DNA of 64,000 nt from Dromiciops gliroides (taxonomy: Eukaryota; Chordata; Mammalia; Microbiotheria; Microbiotheriidae), in the NCBI RefSeq assembly GCF_019393635.1, contig NC_057864.1, forward strand, positions 481,360,117-481,424,116, given 5' to 3'. Every line of letters starts with the position of its first letter. Position 1 is the stretch's first letter. The position numbers were made by a program, and so were the translations under genes. The notes under the pieces are model-generated. The model made no database searches. It was not told where the DNA came from and saw nothing but the letters and a program-made list of their open reading frames with translations. This document shows positions 46,373 to 57,930 of this stretch, piece after piece.

Positions 46373-47419
46373 AAACCTATTTCTGCATTAGTCATGTTAT
46401 AAGAGAAGAATCAGAGCAAAAAGGAAAAACCTCAAAACAGAAAAACAACAGCCCCCAAAACAAAAGAAATAGTATTGTTCAATCAGCATCCATACTCCAC
46501 AATTCTTTTTTTTCTGGATTTGGAGATCACCTTCCATCATGAGTCCACTGGAACTCTCCTGTACCATTGCATTGGTGAGAAGAATCTAGTCCATCACAGT
46601 TGATCAACACGCAATGTTGATGATACTGTGTACAGTGTTCTTCTGGTTCTGCTCATCTCACTCATCATCAGTTCATGCAAGTCCTTCCATGTTTCTCTAA
46701 ACTCCTCCTGCTCATCGTTTCTTACAGCACAATAGAATTCCATTACATTCATATATCACAACTTGTTCAGGCATTCCCCAATTGATGGGCAACCCCTCCA
46801 TTTCCAATTCCTTGCCACCACAAAAAGAGCAGTTATAACTATTTTTGTACGTGTGGGTCCTTTCCCCTTTAAATGGTGTTAGGATTAATAACTTTTTCTT
46901 TTCTTTTCTTTTTATTTGGGGGGGGGGCAACAAGGGTTAAGTGACTTGCCCAGGGTCACACAGCTAGTAAATGTCTAGTGTGTGAGGCCAGATTTGAACT
47001 CAGATCCTCCTGAATCCAGGGCCAGTGCTTTATCTACTGTACCACCTAGCTGCCCCCCTAGGATTCTGGTTTTTAAACCACTTTGGTATCCATTTCCATT
47101 TTATGGGTGATGTCATCACATTCATACTCATAGTTATGATTACTAACTGTGTATTTACCTCCATCATATCTTTTCCTGTTGCCACAACTTAGTCCTACCA
47201 CTGGTCTCTGGGCCAACCTCCCCACCCCTCATCTGCCATGTCACAGATCTCTTTCTCTCTGACCTCCTATGTTGTCTTGGATTGGAAGAACGCATCATGC
47301 TGCCCTTTTGTTAACTCTGCTACTTCAGAATTTTATTTGAGCTGTTTCTTTAAAGTCATTTACAAGAAAATTTTGGGAGATCTTGGCCTATACCTTGTCT
47401 ACTGTACCATCTTGGTTCC
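44815..47419 (-). mobile_element. Older antisense L1, internally deleted and interrupted
   Basis: Continues the L1 whose 3' end lies in the tandem unit: 'ttcttctgaaaactgcctat', 'ttataatttaataaaatcaa', then near 45545 it jumps to endonuclease-region sequence ('attgcattataatctgaaaag'). Most of the reverse-transcriptase region is therefore missing. An insertion with 11-bp duplications TAGGATTCTGG (46141-46151 and 47059-47069) splits it. It ends near 'accatcttggttcc' (47407), which looks like an L1 5' end. Confidence 0.7.
46152..47058 (-). mobile_element. L1 3'-end element plus SINE inserted in L1
   Basis: Antisense L1-end family from 'ccagttacatgtaaagatag' with a (TA)n array 46302-46364, through 'aattgatgggcaacccctcc', to an antisense SINE (46928-47056). 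The pair together is bounded by the TAGGATTCTGG duplication. Confidence 0.8.
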
Positions 47420-47498
47420 AAGTCAATTATTTTATGAGGCAACAAGAAATGTTGAAATTGTTTCAACATTTTTTGTTGCCTCATAAAATAATTGACTT
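47420..47498. repeat. Near-perfect 38-bp inverted repeat (hairpin)
   Basis: Arm 47420-47457 (starts AAGTCAATTATTTTATGAGG) and arm 47461-47498 (ends CCTCATAAAATAATTGACTT) are reverse complements with one mismatch and a 3-nt loop TTG. The right arm continues into antisense L1 ORF1-like sequence, so the left arm is the inverted extra copy. Confidence 0.93.
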
Positions 47499-48049
47499 CT
47501 GTTTGGTCCATTCTAATTTTCATAGAATCTGTTTTTGCTTTGGGCAAGGTTTTGTACCTCTTGTGCCAAGTTGTTACTTCCCTTTCCAATTCTTTGTTCC
47601 ATAGCTCTCATTTTGTTTACCTCTTTTCCCTCAAGCACTCTCATTCTATTTCTTAATAATCAACATTTTTATTTATAGTTCTGAGTTCCAAATTTTATAC
47701 CTCCTTTATTGCCTCCCTAAGGCAGTAAACAATTAGATGTGGGTTATACATATGCAATCATATAAAACATTACCATATTAGTAATTTTGTATAAGAAAAT
47801 TGAATAAAAGGAAAAAATGAAAGAAAGTGAAAAATAGCATGCTTCAGTTTGTGTTCAATCAATATTGATTCTTTCTTTGGAGGTGGATAGTATGCTTCAT
47901 CATTAGTCCTTTGGGATTGTCTTGGATCATTGTATTGCACAGTTCTTCATCGAACAATATTAATGTCTCCGTGCATAATGGTTCTGCTCACTTCACTATA
48001 TATCAGTTCGTACAAGTCTTTCTGGGCCTTTCTGAAATCATCCTACATG
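47461..48049 (-). repeat. L1 ORF1 scrap and L1 3'-end fragment
   Basis: 47461-47640 resembles antisense ORF1 ('ctgtttggtccattctaatt'). 47655-48045 is another antisense 3'-end copy ('ggatagtatgcttcatcatt', 'gtcttggatcattgtattgc'). Confidence 0.55.
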
Positions 48050-48516
48050 TCATCTCTTTTTTTCTCATTTATTTAGATTTTTATTTTGTCCCCAATTACA
48101 TGTAAAAACAATTCTAACATCCATTTTCAAAACTTTGTGGTTCAAATTTTCTTTCTTCCCCACCCTTAAGAAGGAAAGCATTTCAGCATAAGTTATACAA
48201 GTTTAGTGATGCAAAATGTTTCCACACTAGTCAGGTTGTGAAAGAAAAAAGACAAAGAAAAAGCTTAAGAAAAAGAAACTAAAAAAATATGCTTCAATCT
48301 GTATTCAGACACCATCAGTTCTTTCTCTGGAGATGGATCACATTTTTCATAAGTCCTTCGGAGTTGTCTTGGATCCTTGCATTGCTAAGAATAGCCAAGT
48401 CATTCACAGTTGACCATCTTACAGTATTGCTGTTACTTTGTATGCAGTACATCTCACTTTGTATCAGCTCATGTAAGTCTTTCCAGGTTTTTCTGAGAGC
48501 ATCCTGCTCATCATTT

Positions 48517-50977
48517 GGCAGTTACTATCACTAACTGAATTTCCCTCCATCCTACTCCCTCCCCATGTCATTTACTCCATTTTATATCTCCTTTCACCCT
48601 TTCCTTCCTCAATGGTGTTTTGCTTCTGACTGTCCCCTCCCCTAATCTGACCTCCTTTCTATCACCTCCCCCACCTTATCCACTTTCCCTCCTACTTTTC
48701 TGTATGGTAAGACAGATTACTATACCCAATTGAGTGTGTATGTTATTCCCTCTTTGAGCCAATTCTGATGAGAGTAAGGTTCACTCAGTCCCCAGCACCT
48801 CCCCCATTTTCTCCTCCACTGTATAAATTTTTTCTTGCTTCTTTTATGTGAGACGCTTTACTCTGTTCCACCTCTCCCTTTCCCTTTCTCCCAATGCATT
48901 TCTCTCTCACCCCTTAATTTTATTTTTTAAAAGATATAATCTGTTCATATTCAACTCATACCTGTGCCCTTTGTCTAAATATACTTCATCCACCTTCCCT
49001 AATAATGAGAAAGTTCTTATGAGTCACAAGTATCATCTTCCCATGTAGGAATGTAAACCGTTTAACCTTTTAATATACCTTATGATTCCTTTTTCCTGTT
49101 TCCCTTTTATGCTTCTCTAGAATCCTATAATTGAAAATCAAACTTTCTATTCAGCTCAGGTCTTTTCATCGAGAATACCTGAAAGTCCCCTCTTTCATTA
49201 AATTCCCATTTTTTTCCTCTGAAGGGTTATACTCAGTTTTCCTGGGTAGGTGACTCTTGGTTGTAATTCCAGTTCCTTTGCCCTCTGGAATATCATATTC
49301 CAAGCCCGCTGATCCTCTAATGTAGAAGCTGCTAAATCTTGTGTTATCCTGACTGTGTCTCCACGATACTTGAATTGTTTCTTTCTGGCTGCTTGCAATA
49401 TTTTCTCCTTGACTTGGGAGCACTGAAATTTGGCTATAATATTCCTGGGAGTTTTAATTTTAGGATCTTGTTCAGGAGGCAATCTGTGGATTGTTTCAAT
49501 TTCTTTTTTACCTTCTGGTTCTAGAATATCAGGGCAATTTTCTCTGACAATTTCTTGGAAGATGATGTCTGGGCTCTTTCTGCTGATCATGGCTTTCAAG
49601 AAGTCCAATAATTTTCAAATTATCTCTCCTTGATCTATTTTCCAAGTCAGTTGTTTTTCCAATGAGATATTTCACATTGCATTCTATTTTTTCATTCTTT
49701 TGGTTTTGCTTTATTGTTTCTTGATTTCTCATAAAGTCATTAGCTTCCATTTGATCAATCCTAATTTTTAAGGAGTTATTTTCTTCAGAGAGCTTTTGTA
49801 CCTCCTTTTCCATTTGACCAATTTGGCTTTGCAAGGCATTCTTTTCCTCATTGGCTTTTTGTACCTCTTTTTAACATTTGGCCTAGTCTGGTTTTTTTCC
49901 TAGTCTGTTTTTAAGGTGCTATTTTCTTCAGTATTTGTGTGTGTGTGTGTGTGTGTCTCCTCTACCAAACTGTTTATTTTTTTTATGATTTTCTTGCATC
50001 ATTCTCATTTTTCTTTCCATTTTTTCCTCTACCTCTCTTACTTTATTTTCAAAGTCCTTTTTGAGCCCTTCTATGGGCTGAGACCAATTCATACTTTTCT
50101 TGGAAGCTTTGGATGTAGGAGATTTGACTTTGTTATTTTCTTCTGAGGGTATATTTTGATATTCCTTGTCACCATAGAAACTTTCTAGTGTCAGCATTTT
50201 TTCTGTTTGCTCATTTCCCAGCCTATTTCTTGACTTTTAACTCTTTGTTAAAGTGGGGCACTGCTTCCAGGGTGGAGAGTGCACTGTCCCAAGCTTCAGG
50301 GGAGTTGTGCAGCAGTGTTCAGAGATACTTCTAGGAATTTGTAAGTTTATAGTTCTTCCAAGGTGGTATGATTTAAGGAGAGGCATGTTAACTACTCTCC
50401 TGGCCTGTGCTCTAGTCTGCAAGCAACCATAGGCCTGTTTTTCTGCCCTGGAACTATGAACAGAATCCCATTCCACTGTGACTGCAAACTCTGGTGTGCT
50501 TGTGCTCCTCCCCTGCCTGGGACCACTACCCAAGACTGACCTGGATCCAAATATGGGTAAAACAACAGAGTCCTGCCTCAGTGCTAGCAAAGAGATCCCT
50601 GTAATCTCCTTCTGGCCCATTGTTCCACCCCCTTACTTTCTGTGAGCTGAGTTCCAGAAGCAGTTGCTGCTGCTACTGCTGATTCAGAGCCTCCCAAGGT
50701 CTGCTCCTGGTCTGTTCCTGGCTGTGTCTGTGTCTGTGCTGGGGTTGAGTCTGTGCTGGTGTGGCATGTGAGGAGCTGAACTCCACTCTCATCCTCATAC
50801 AACAGACCTTTCCTGCTAAGTTGTCTTTAGCTGGAAAATTATTTCACCCGGTCTTTCTGTGGTTTCTGCTTTTCCAGGAATTGTCTTATGGCATTATTTG
50901 AAGGTATTTGGAGGGGTTGTGGGGAGAGCTCAGTCAAGTCACTGCCTTTCCTCCACCATCTTGGCTCCACCCCTCTG
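48517..50977 (-). mobile_element. L1 fragment with 5' UTR and ORF1 only
   Basis: Inserted in the larger L1 with a 6-bp TCATTT repeat on each side (48511-48516 and 50978-50983). The right end 'ccaccatcttggctccacccc' in part is an L1 5' end. ORF1 lies at 49166-50197. The left end stops at the place equivalent to the start of ORF2 and has no poly(A) tract. Confidence 0.7.
49166..50197 (-). pseudogene. L1 ORF1 (RNA-binding protein), broken
   Basis: Three overlapping minus-strand pieces together look like ORF1p. The N-terminal coiled coil includes DFENKVREVEEKMERKMRMM and a heptad segment with LSEENNSLKIRIDQMEAND. The RRM-type core begins LENRSRRDNLKIIGL. The C-terminal domain includes RNIIAKFQCSQVKEKILQAA and FKYRGDTVRITQDLA. 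The frames do not join, so it is a decayed copy. Confidence 0.8.
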
Positions 50978-51446
50978 TCATTTCTTATAGCACAATAATA
51001 TTCCATCGCCATCATATACCACAGCTTGTCTAGCCATTCTCCAATTGATGGATATTCCTTTGATTTCTAATTCTTAGCCACCACAAAAGAGCTGCTATAA
51101 ATATTTTTGTACAAATAGGTCTTTTTCTTTTTCTTTTTGGAATGTCTTTGGGATATAAACCTAGCAGTGGTATTGCTGAATCAAAGGGTATGTATGCACA
51201 GTTCTATAGCCCTTTAGGCATAGTTACAAATTGCTTTCCAGAATGGTTAGATTTTTTTTTTACAACTCCACCAACAGTGGATTAGTGTCCCAACTTCCCC
51301 AACATCCAATATTTTCCTTTTTTGTTATATTTGCAACTCTGATAGGTGTGAAGCAATATCTCAGAGTTGTTTTAATTTATATTTTTTAACAGAAGCATTT
51401 TTTTCACATGATTATAGATAGCTTTGATTTCTTTGAAAACTGACTT

Positions 51447-51997
51447 TCATTAGGGAGATGCCCATCAACTGGGTTATGGCTGAACAAATTGTGGGATGAG
51501 ATTATGATGGAACATTATTGTGCTATAAGAAATGATTAGCAGAATGCTATCAGAAAAACCTGGAAAGACTTGTATGAGCTGATGCAAAATGAAATGTACT
51601 GTATAGAAAATAACAGCAATATTATAAGATGATCTGCTGTGAATGACTTACTTTTTATTTTAGCAATACAATGATCCAAGACAATTCTGAAGGACTTATG
51701 AAAGATGCAATCCATCTACAGAGAAAGAACTGATGGTATCTAAATACAGACTGAAGCATATTTTTTTTTTGTTAGTTGTTTTTTCTAAAGGTTTTTTGTC
51801 TTTTTTCTTTCACAACCTGACTAATGTGTAAATGTTTTGCATGACTACACATATATAACTTATATTGAATTGCTTGAGTTCTTAAGGGGGGGCGGTAGGG
51901 AGAGAGGAAGAAAAATTGAAACAGAAACTTAAAAACCAATGTTAAAATTTGTTTTTACATGTAATTTGGAAAAAATAAAAATCTAAATTAAAAAATA
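51447..51997 (+). mobile_element. L1 3'-end fragment, sense, nested
   Basis: Shows 'gatgcccatcaactgggtta', 'ggaaagacttgtatgagctg' and 'caatgatccaagacaattct', ending 'aaaaaataaaaatctaaatt'. It interrupts the antisense L1 between 'actgactttcatt' and 'ccgactttaatatc', which suggests a short target duplication. Confidence 0.8.
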
Positions 51998-52290
51998 AAA
52001 CCGACTTTAATATCCTTTGACCATTTATCAATTGGGGAATGACTTTTATTTTTATAAATTTGACTTAGTTCTCTATCTATTTGAGAAATGAGGTCTTTAT
52101 CAGAGATAATTGTTTCAAAAATTCTTTCCTAGTTTTCTGCTTCCCATATAATCATGGTTATGTTACTTTTATTTGTGAAAAAAGTTTTTAATTTTATATA
52201 ATCAGAATTATCTCTTTCATATTTTGTTTTGATCTCTATATCTTCTTTGGTCTTAAATTCTTCTTCTGTCGATAAACCTGGCAGATAAAC

Positions 52291-52324
<34 letters not shown>

Positions 52325-52332
<8 letters not shown>

Positions 52333-52450
52333 TTGTAACTTGCCCAGGGTCACATAGCTAGGAAGTGTCAAGTGTCTGAGGCTGGATTTGAACTCAGGTC
52401 CTCCTGAATCCAGAGCCAGGGCTTTATCCACTGTGCTACCTAGCTACCCC
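52325..52450 (-). mobile_element. SINE in L1 (1), with (TC)n
   Basis: (TC)n at 52289-52329 followed by an antisense SINE ending 'gctacctagctaccccc'. Confidence 0.85.
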
Positions 52451-53313
52451 CTCCATGCTCTCTTAATTTGCTTATGGTATCACCCTTTATATGTTAATTA
52501 TATATGCATTTTGACCTTATTTTAGTTTACAATGTGAGATGTTGGTCTGTACCTAGTTTCTACCATACTGTTTTCCATTTTTCCCATCAGTTTTTGTCAA
52601 ATAATGAGTTTTTGTTCCAAAAGCTTGGATCTTTGGGTTTATCATATACTAGATTACTATAGTCATGTACTATAGTGTAATTTCTACCTATTCTATTCCA
52701 CTAATTTACCTATCTATTTTTTAGCCAGTACCAGATTGTTTTGATAATTACTGCTTTATAATACAGTTTGAGAAAGGGTGCTGCTAGACCACCATCTTTT
52801 TTTTCTTGTTGACTTCCATGATATCCTTGAGCTTTCATTTTTCCAAATGAATTTTGTTATTATTTTTTCTAGATCTATAAAATATTTTTGATAATTTGAT
52901 TGGTATAGCACTAAATAAATAAATAACTTAGGTAGTATTGTCATTTTTATTATATTGGCTCAGCCTACTCATGAACAATGAATATTTTTCCATTTGTTTA
53001 GATCTGACTTTATTTGTGTGAAAAGTGTTTTATAGTTCTGGTCATACAGTTTCTGGGTTTGTCTTGGTAGGTAGACTCTCAAGTATTTTATATTGTCCAC
53101 AGTTATTTTAAATGAAATTTCTCTTACTATCTGTTGTTGCTGGACTTTGTTGGTAATATATAGAAATGCTGATGATTTATTTAGGTTTATTTTATATCCT
53201 GAAACTTTGATAAAGTTGTTAATAATTTCAAGTAGTTTTTTTAGTTGATTCTTTGCAAAGAGTGATAGTTTTGTTTCCTCATTACCTATTCTAATTTCTT
53301 TAATTTGTTTTTC

Positions 53314-54108
53314 TTATCTTATTGTTATAGCTAACACTTCTAGTACAATATTAAATAATAGAAGTGATAATCCTAGCTTCACCACTGATTGTACCAGGAA
53401 GGCTTCTAGCTTATCCACATTACACATAATGCTCACTGATGGTTTTAGATAAATATTACTTATAATTTTAAGGTAAGCTCCATTTATTCCTATGCTCTTT
53501 AGTGTTTTTAATAGGAATGGGTGCTGTATTTTGTCAGAGGCCTTTCCTGCATCTATTGAAATAACTATATGATTTCTGTTGGTTCTGTTATTGATATGAT
53601 CAATTATACTGATAGTTTTCCTAATCTTGAACCAGCCCTGCATTCCTAGTATAAAGCCAACTTGGTCATAGTGTATGATCCTTGTGATGTATTGGGGTGT
53701 TTTTTTTTTAATTTCTTTTCTTTTTCTTTTTTGTTTGTTTGCTTGTTTGGTTTTGTGGGGCAATGAGGGTTAAGTGACTTGCCCAGGGTCACACATCTAG
53801 TAAGTGTCAAGTGTCTGAGGCCAGATTTGAATTCAGGTCCTCCTGAATCCAGGGTTGGTACTTTATCCACTGCACCACCTAGCTGTCCTTGTGATGTATT
53901 GTTGTAATCTTTTTACTAGTATTTTATCTAAAATCTTTGCATTAATATTCATTAGGGAAGTTGGGCTATAATTTTCTTTCTCAGTTTTGTCTCTTCTGGG
54001 TTTGGATACCAGCACCATATTTGTCTCATAAAAGGAATTTGGTAGGACACCTTCTTCACTTATTTTCTCAAATAATTTGTATAGTATTGGGATTAATTGT
54101 TCTTTCAA
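53314..54108 (-). pseudogene. L1 ORF2 reverse-transcriptase region, broken
   Basis: The minus strand shows [20 protein letters not shown] and [18 protein letters not shown], then after a [24 protein letters not shown] and [16 protein letters not shown]. These are the L1 RT fingers and palm. The catalytic FADD block expected next is missing: 'SLFA' runs directly into 'KNQLKKLLEIIN'. A SINE (53757-53888) splits the region. Confidence 0.8.
53757..53888 (-). mobile_element. SINE in L1 (2)
   Basis: Antisense SINE 'ggggcaatgagggttaagtg' to 'accacctagctgtcc', in a T-rich site. 'ccttgtgatgtattg' on both sides marks a target duplication (53681-53695 and 53887-53901). Confidence 0.9.
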
Positions 54109-54692
54109 TGTTTGGTAGAATTCACTTGTGAATCTATCTGGTTCTGGGAGCTTTTTCTTAGGAAGTTCATTGATGGCTTGTTCAATTTCTTTATCTAAAA
54201 TTGAATTGAGTATTTTATTTCTTCTTCTGTTAATCTGGGTATTTTATATTTTGAAGATATTCATTAATTTTATTTAGATTGTCAGATTTATTGGCATATG
54301 ATTGGGCATAATAGTTCCTAATAATTGTCTTAATTTCCTCTTCGTTGGTGGTTAGTTCACCCCTTTAATTTTTGATACTAGTAATTTGGTTTTCTTCTTT
54401 TCTTTTTTTGGTCAAATTAACCAATGTTTGTCTGTTTTCAATTTTATTGCTGAAAGGTACCATACCTTTCAATTTTATTAATCTCTTTGATTTTTAGGAT
54501 TTCCAGTTTGGTGTTTAGTTGGGAATTTTTAATGTGTTCATTTTCTAGTTTTTTTAGTTGCATGCCCAATTCATTAATCTGCTTTTTCTCTATTTTGCTG
54601 ATGTAAGCAGTTAGAGATATAAATTTCTCCCTAAGTACCACTTTGACTGCATACCATAAATTTTGATATGTTTTCTCATCACTGTCATTTTC

Positions 54693-54724
<32 letters not shown>

Positions 54725-54726
<2 letters not shown>

Positions 54727-54861
54727 GGCATGGCAATGAGGGTTAAGTGACTTGCCCAGGGTTACACAGCTAGTAAGTGTCCAGTGTCTGAGGCCGGGTT
54801 TGAACTCAGGTCCTTCTGAATCCAGGGATTGTGCTTTATCCACTGTGCCACCTTGCTGCCC
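54725..54861 (-). mobile_element. SINE in L1 (3)
   Basis: Antisense SINE behind a (TTTTC)n/T14 run. 'ctgtcattttcttt' occurs on both sides as a target duplication. Confidence 0.9.
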
Positions 54862-54922
54862 TGTCATTTTCTTTAATGAAATCATCAATTGTTTCTATGA
54901 TTTGCACTTTTTTAGGATCAGA

Positions 54923-55626
54923 TTATTTAATTTTAAATTGATTTTCAATCTCTTTCAATTGTCTATCATTAAATGTAATTTTTATTGCATTGTGATCTGA
55001 AAAGGATGTGTTTACTATTTCTGCATTTCTACATCTGGTTGAAAAGTTTTTACATGCTAATACACAGTCAGTTTTTGAGTAGCTCCCATGTATTGCTGAG
55101 AAGGTATATTTCTTTCTATTCCCATTCAGTTTTCTCCAGAGATCTATCATATCTAAGTTTTCCAGATTTTTTTTTCACTTCCTTAACTTCATTCTTATTT
55201 TTTTGTTAAATTTATCCAGTTCTGAAAGTGGAAAGTTAAGATAAGGATAGTTTTATCCACTATTTCCCCCTGTAACTCATTCAATTTCTCCTTCAAAAAT
55301 TTAGATACTATTCCATTTGCTGTATATATGTTAAGTATTGATATAATGTCATTGTCTATGGTACCTTTCACCAAGATATAGTTTCCTTCTTCATCTCTTT
55401 TAACTAGATCTCTTTTTGCTTTTGCTTTGTCTGAAATCATGACTGCTAACCCTGCTTTCTTTGCTTCAGCTGAAGCATAATAGATTCTGTTCCAGCCCCT
55501 TACATTTACCCTGTGTGTATCTTTTTGCTTCAAATATGTTTCTTGTAAACAAATTGTTGTAGGATTTTGATTTTTAATCCATTCTGCTTTTTGCTTCTGT
55601 TTAATGGGTGAGTTCATTCCATTCAC
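54923..55626 (-). pseudogene. L1 ORF2 endonuclease domain, broken
   Basis: The minus strand shows NPTTICLQETYLKQKD (the catalytic Glu region of L1 EN), RGWNRIYYASAEAKKAGLAV and DNDIISILNIYTAN, then in another frame SFSDHNAIKITF, the conserved SDHxxI end of the domain. The N-terminal start MNGMNSPIK near 55626 marks the ORF2 start. Confidence 0.85.
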
Positions 55627-55817
55627 ATTTATAGTTAGGATAACTGTTTATTTTTCTCCATGCTATTTTCACCTATTTATCCCCTCCACTTGTATCCCAC
55701 CCTCCCTCCTCAGAAGCGGTTTACTTATGATCACCACTTTCCCCAATATCCCCTCCCTAGTATCAGTCCCCCCAACCCCCTTCTATTATCCCTGTCCCTT
55801 TTTTCCTTTCTTTTGTG

Positions 55818-55823
55818 TGCATG

Positions 55824-55862
<39 letters not shown>

Positions 55863-55990
55863 CAATGGGGTTAAGTGACTTGCCCAGGGTCACACAGCTA
55901 GTAAGTGTCAAGTGTCTGAGGCCAAATTTGAACTCAGGTCCTCCTGACTCCAGGGCTGGTGCTCTATCCACTGCGCCACCTAGCTGCTGC
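55818..55990 (-). mobile_element. (GT)n and SINE in L1 (4)
   Basis: GT microsatellite 55818-55860 followed by an antisense SINE ending 'gcgccacctagctgc'. Confidence 0.9.
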
Positions 55991-56759
55991 TATGTCCCTT
56001 TTTTAACTTCCTTATAGGGTAAGATAAATTTCTATATACACCTGAGTGTGTTTGTTATTTCCTCTTTGAGCCAACTTTGATGAGAATAAGGTTTAATCTT
56101 TGCCTGAACCCCACAACCCCCATTTTCCCCTTCATTATAACAGTTCTTTCATGCCTCTTTTTTATGGGATAGTTTTACTCCCCTCCTTCTTCCATGCAAT
56201 TTCTTTCTTATCCCTTTATTTTGTTTTTGGGGGTCTCATCCTATCAATATCACCTTATAACCACATCCTTAATCTACATATACTCCTTTTAATTATTCTT
56301 ATAAACAGTTTAATTTTATTGAATTTCTTGGTTTTTCTTTCTTTTTTAACTTTTTATGTTTCCCTTGATTCTTGGATTTAGAGGTCAAATTTTTTATTCA
56401 ACTCTGGCCTTTTAATCAAAAATGCTCAAAAGTGCTCTACTTCATTAAATATCCATTTTCCCCTGAAAGATTATATTCAATTTTACTGAGTAGCTGATTC
56501 TTGGTTGTAAAGCTAACTCCTTTTCCTTCTGGTATATCATATTCTAAGCCCTGTAGTTCTTTAATATGGAAGCTGCCAAATGTTATGTGATTCTGACTGT
56601 AGTTCCATCATATTTGAGTTGTTTGTTTTTGGCTGCTTTTAATGCTTTCTCCTTGATCTTTGAGCTTTGAATTTTGGCTATGATGTTCTTGGGAGTTTTC
56701 ATTTTTGTGATCTTTTTCAGGTGGTGATCATTGGATTCTTTCTTTCTTTCTTTTTTTTT

Positions 56760-56888
56760 TCCAGGGCAATGGGGGTTAAGTGACTTGCCCAGGGTCACAC
56801 AGCTAGTAAGTGTCTGAGGCTGAGTTTGAACTCAGGTCCTCCTGAATCCAAGGCTGGTGTCTTATCCACTGAGCCACCTAGCTGCCCC
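56760..56888 (-). mobile_element. SINE in L1 (5)
   Basis: Antisense SINE after a TTTC/T9 run. 'tggattcttt' repeats on both sides (56732 and 56891). Confidence 0.9.
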
Positions 56889-57062
56889 TGTGGATTCTTT
56901 TAATTTCTATTTTGCCCTCTAATTCTAATATATCAAGACAGTTTTCTTTGATAATTTCTTGAAAGATGTTATCCAGGCTTTTTAAAAAATCATGGCTTTC
57001 AGGTAGTCCAATAATTCTTTTTGTTCTTTTCCTTTTTCTTTCTTTCTTTCTTTTTTTTTCTT

Positions 57063-57192
57063 TCATGGGGCAATGAGGGTTAAGTGACTTGCCCAGGGTC
57101 ACATAGCTGTCAAGTGTCTGAGGTCGAATTTGAACTCAAGTCCTCTTGAATCCAGGGCTGGTGCTTTATCCACTGTGTCACCTAGCTGCCCC
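57063..57192 (-). mobile_element. SINE in L1 (6)
   Basis: Antisense SINE after a (TTTC)n run. 'ccaataattctt' lies on both sides (57008 and 57193), a clear target duplication. Confidence 0.92.
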
Positions 57193-57782
57193 CAATAATT
57201 CTTATTTTCTCTCCCATATCTATTTTCTAGGTCAGTTGTTTTTCCAGTGAGAAATTTCACATTTTCTTCTATTTTTTAAAAATTGTGTTTTATTGTATCT
57301 TAATGTCTCATAGAGTCATTAGTTTCCATTTTTTTCAATTCTAATTTTTAAAGAATTCTTTTCTTCAGTGACCTTTTGTACTTCCTTTTCCGTTTGGGTA
57401 ATTCTGGTTTTGGGGGGTTATTTTCCTCAGTAAATTTTTGTATATCTTTTTCATGGTTCTCTTGCATTGCTCTTATTTATTTCTCCAATTTTTCTTATAC
57501 TTCTCTAATTTGCTTTTTAAAGTCCTTTTTAAGCTCTTCTAGGAATTCTTTTTGGGTTGAGACCAATATACATTTTTCTTCAAAGTTTCACCTGCAGCCA
57601 TTTTGTTATTATTGTCCTCTGTTAGAAATAAAAATATGAGACTTTCCCTTTTGGTGAATATATGAAGGCTTTATTACATTCTTGCAAGAAATGGGCATGC
57701 ACTATAAAGAAAAGTGCCATGCTTTGCCACAGCAAACTTCTCTTTTTATCTTTAAATCTAATGCAAAGTCCCTCCCCTCAGG

Positions 57783-57930
57783 GCAGGTAGGTGACTCAGT
57801 GGATAAAGCATGGGGCCCTGGATTCAGGAGGACCTGAGTTCAAGTCCAGCCTCAGACACTTGACACTAACTAGCTATGTGATTCTGGGCAAGTAACTTAA
57901 GCCTCATTGCACCATAAAACAAAACAAAAC
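57783..57930 (+). mobile_element. SINE in L1 (7), sense
   Basis: 'gggcaggtaggtgactcag' to 'aaacaaaacaaaac'. The only one of the seven in the opposite orientation. It lies in the L1 5' UTR. Confidence 0.88.

Larger units (their letters stand above)
56440..57640 (-). pseudogene. L1 ORF1 of the near full-length L1, broken
   Basis: The minus strand shows MKTPKNIIAKIQSSKIKEKA, LKYDGTTVRIT and FQEIIKENCLDILELEGKIE, matching the ORF1 C-terminal half of the copy at 49166. Two SINEs (56760 and 57063) interrupt it. Confidence 0.7.
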
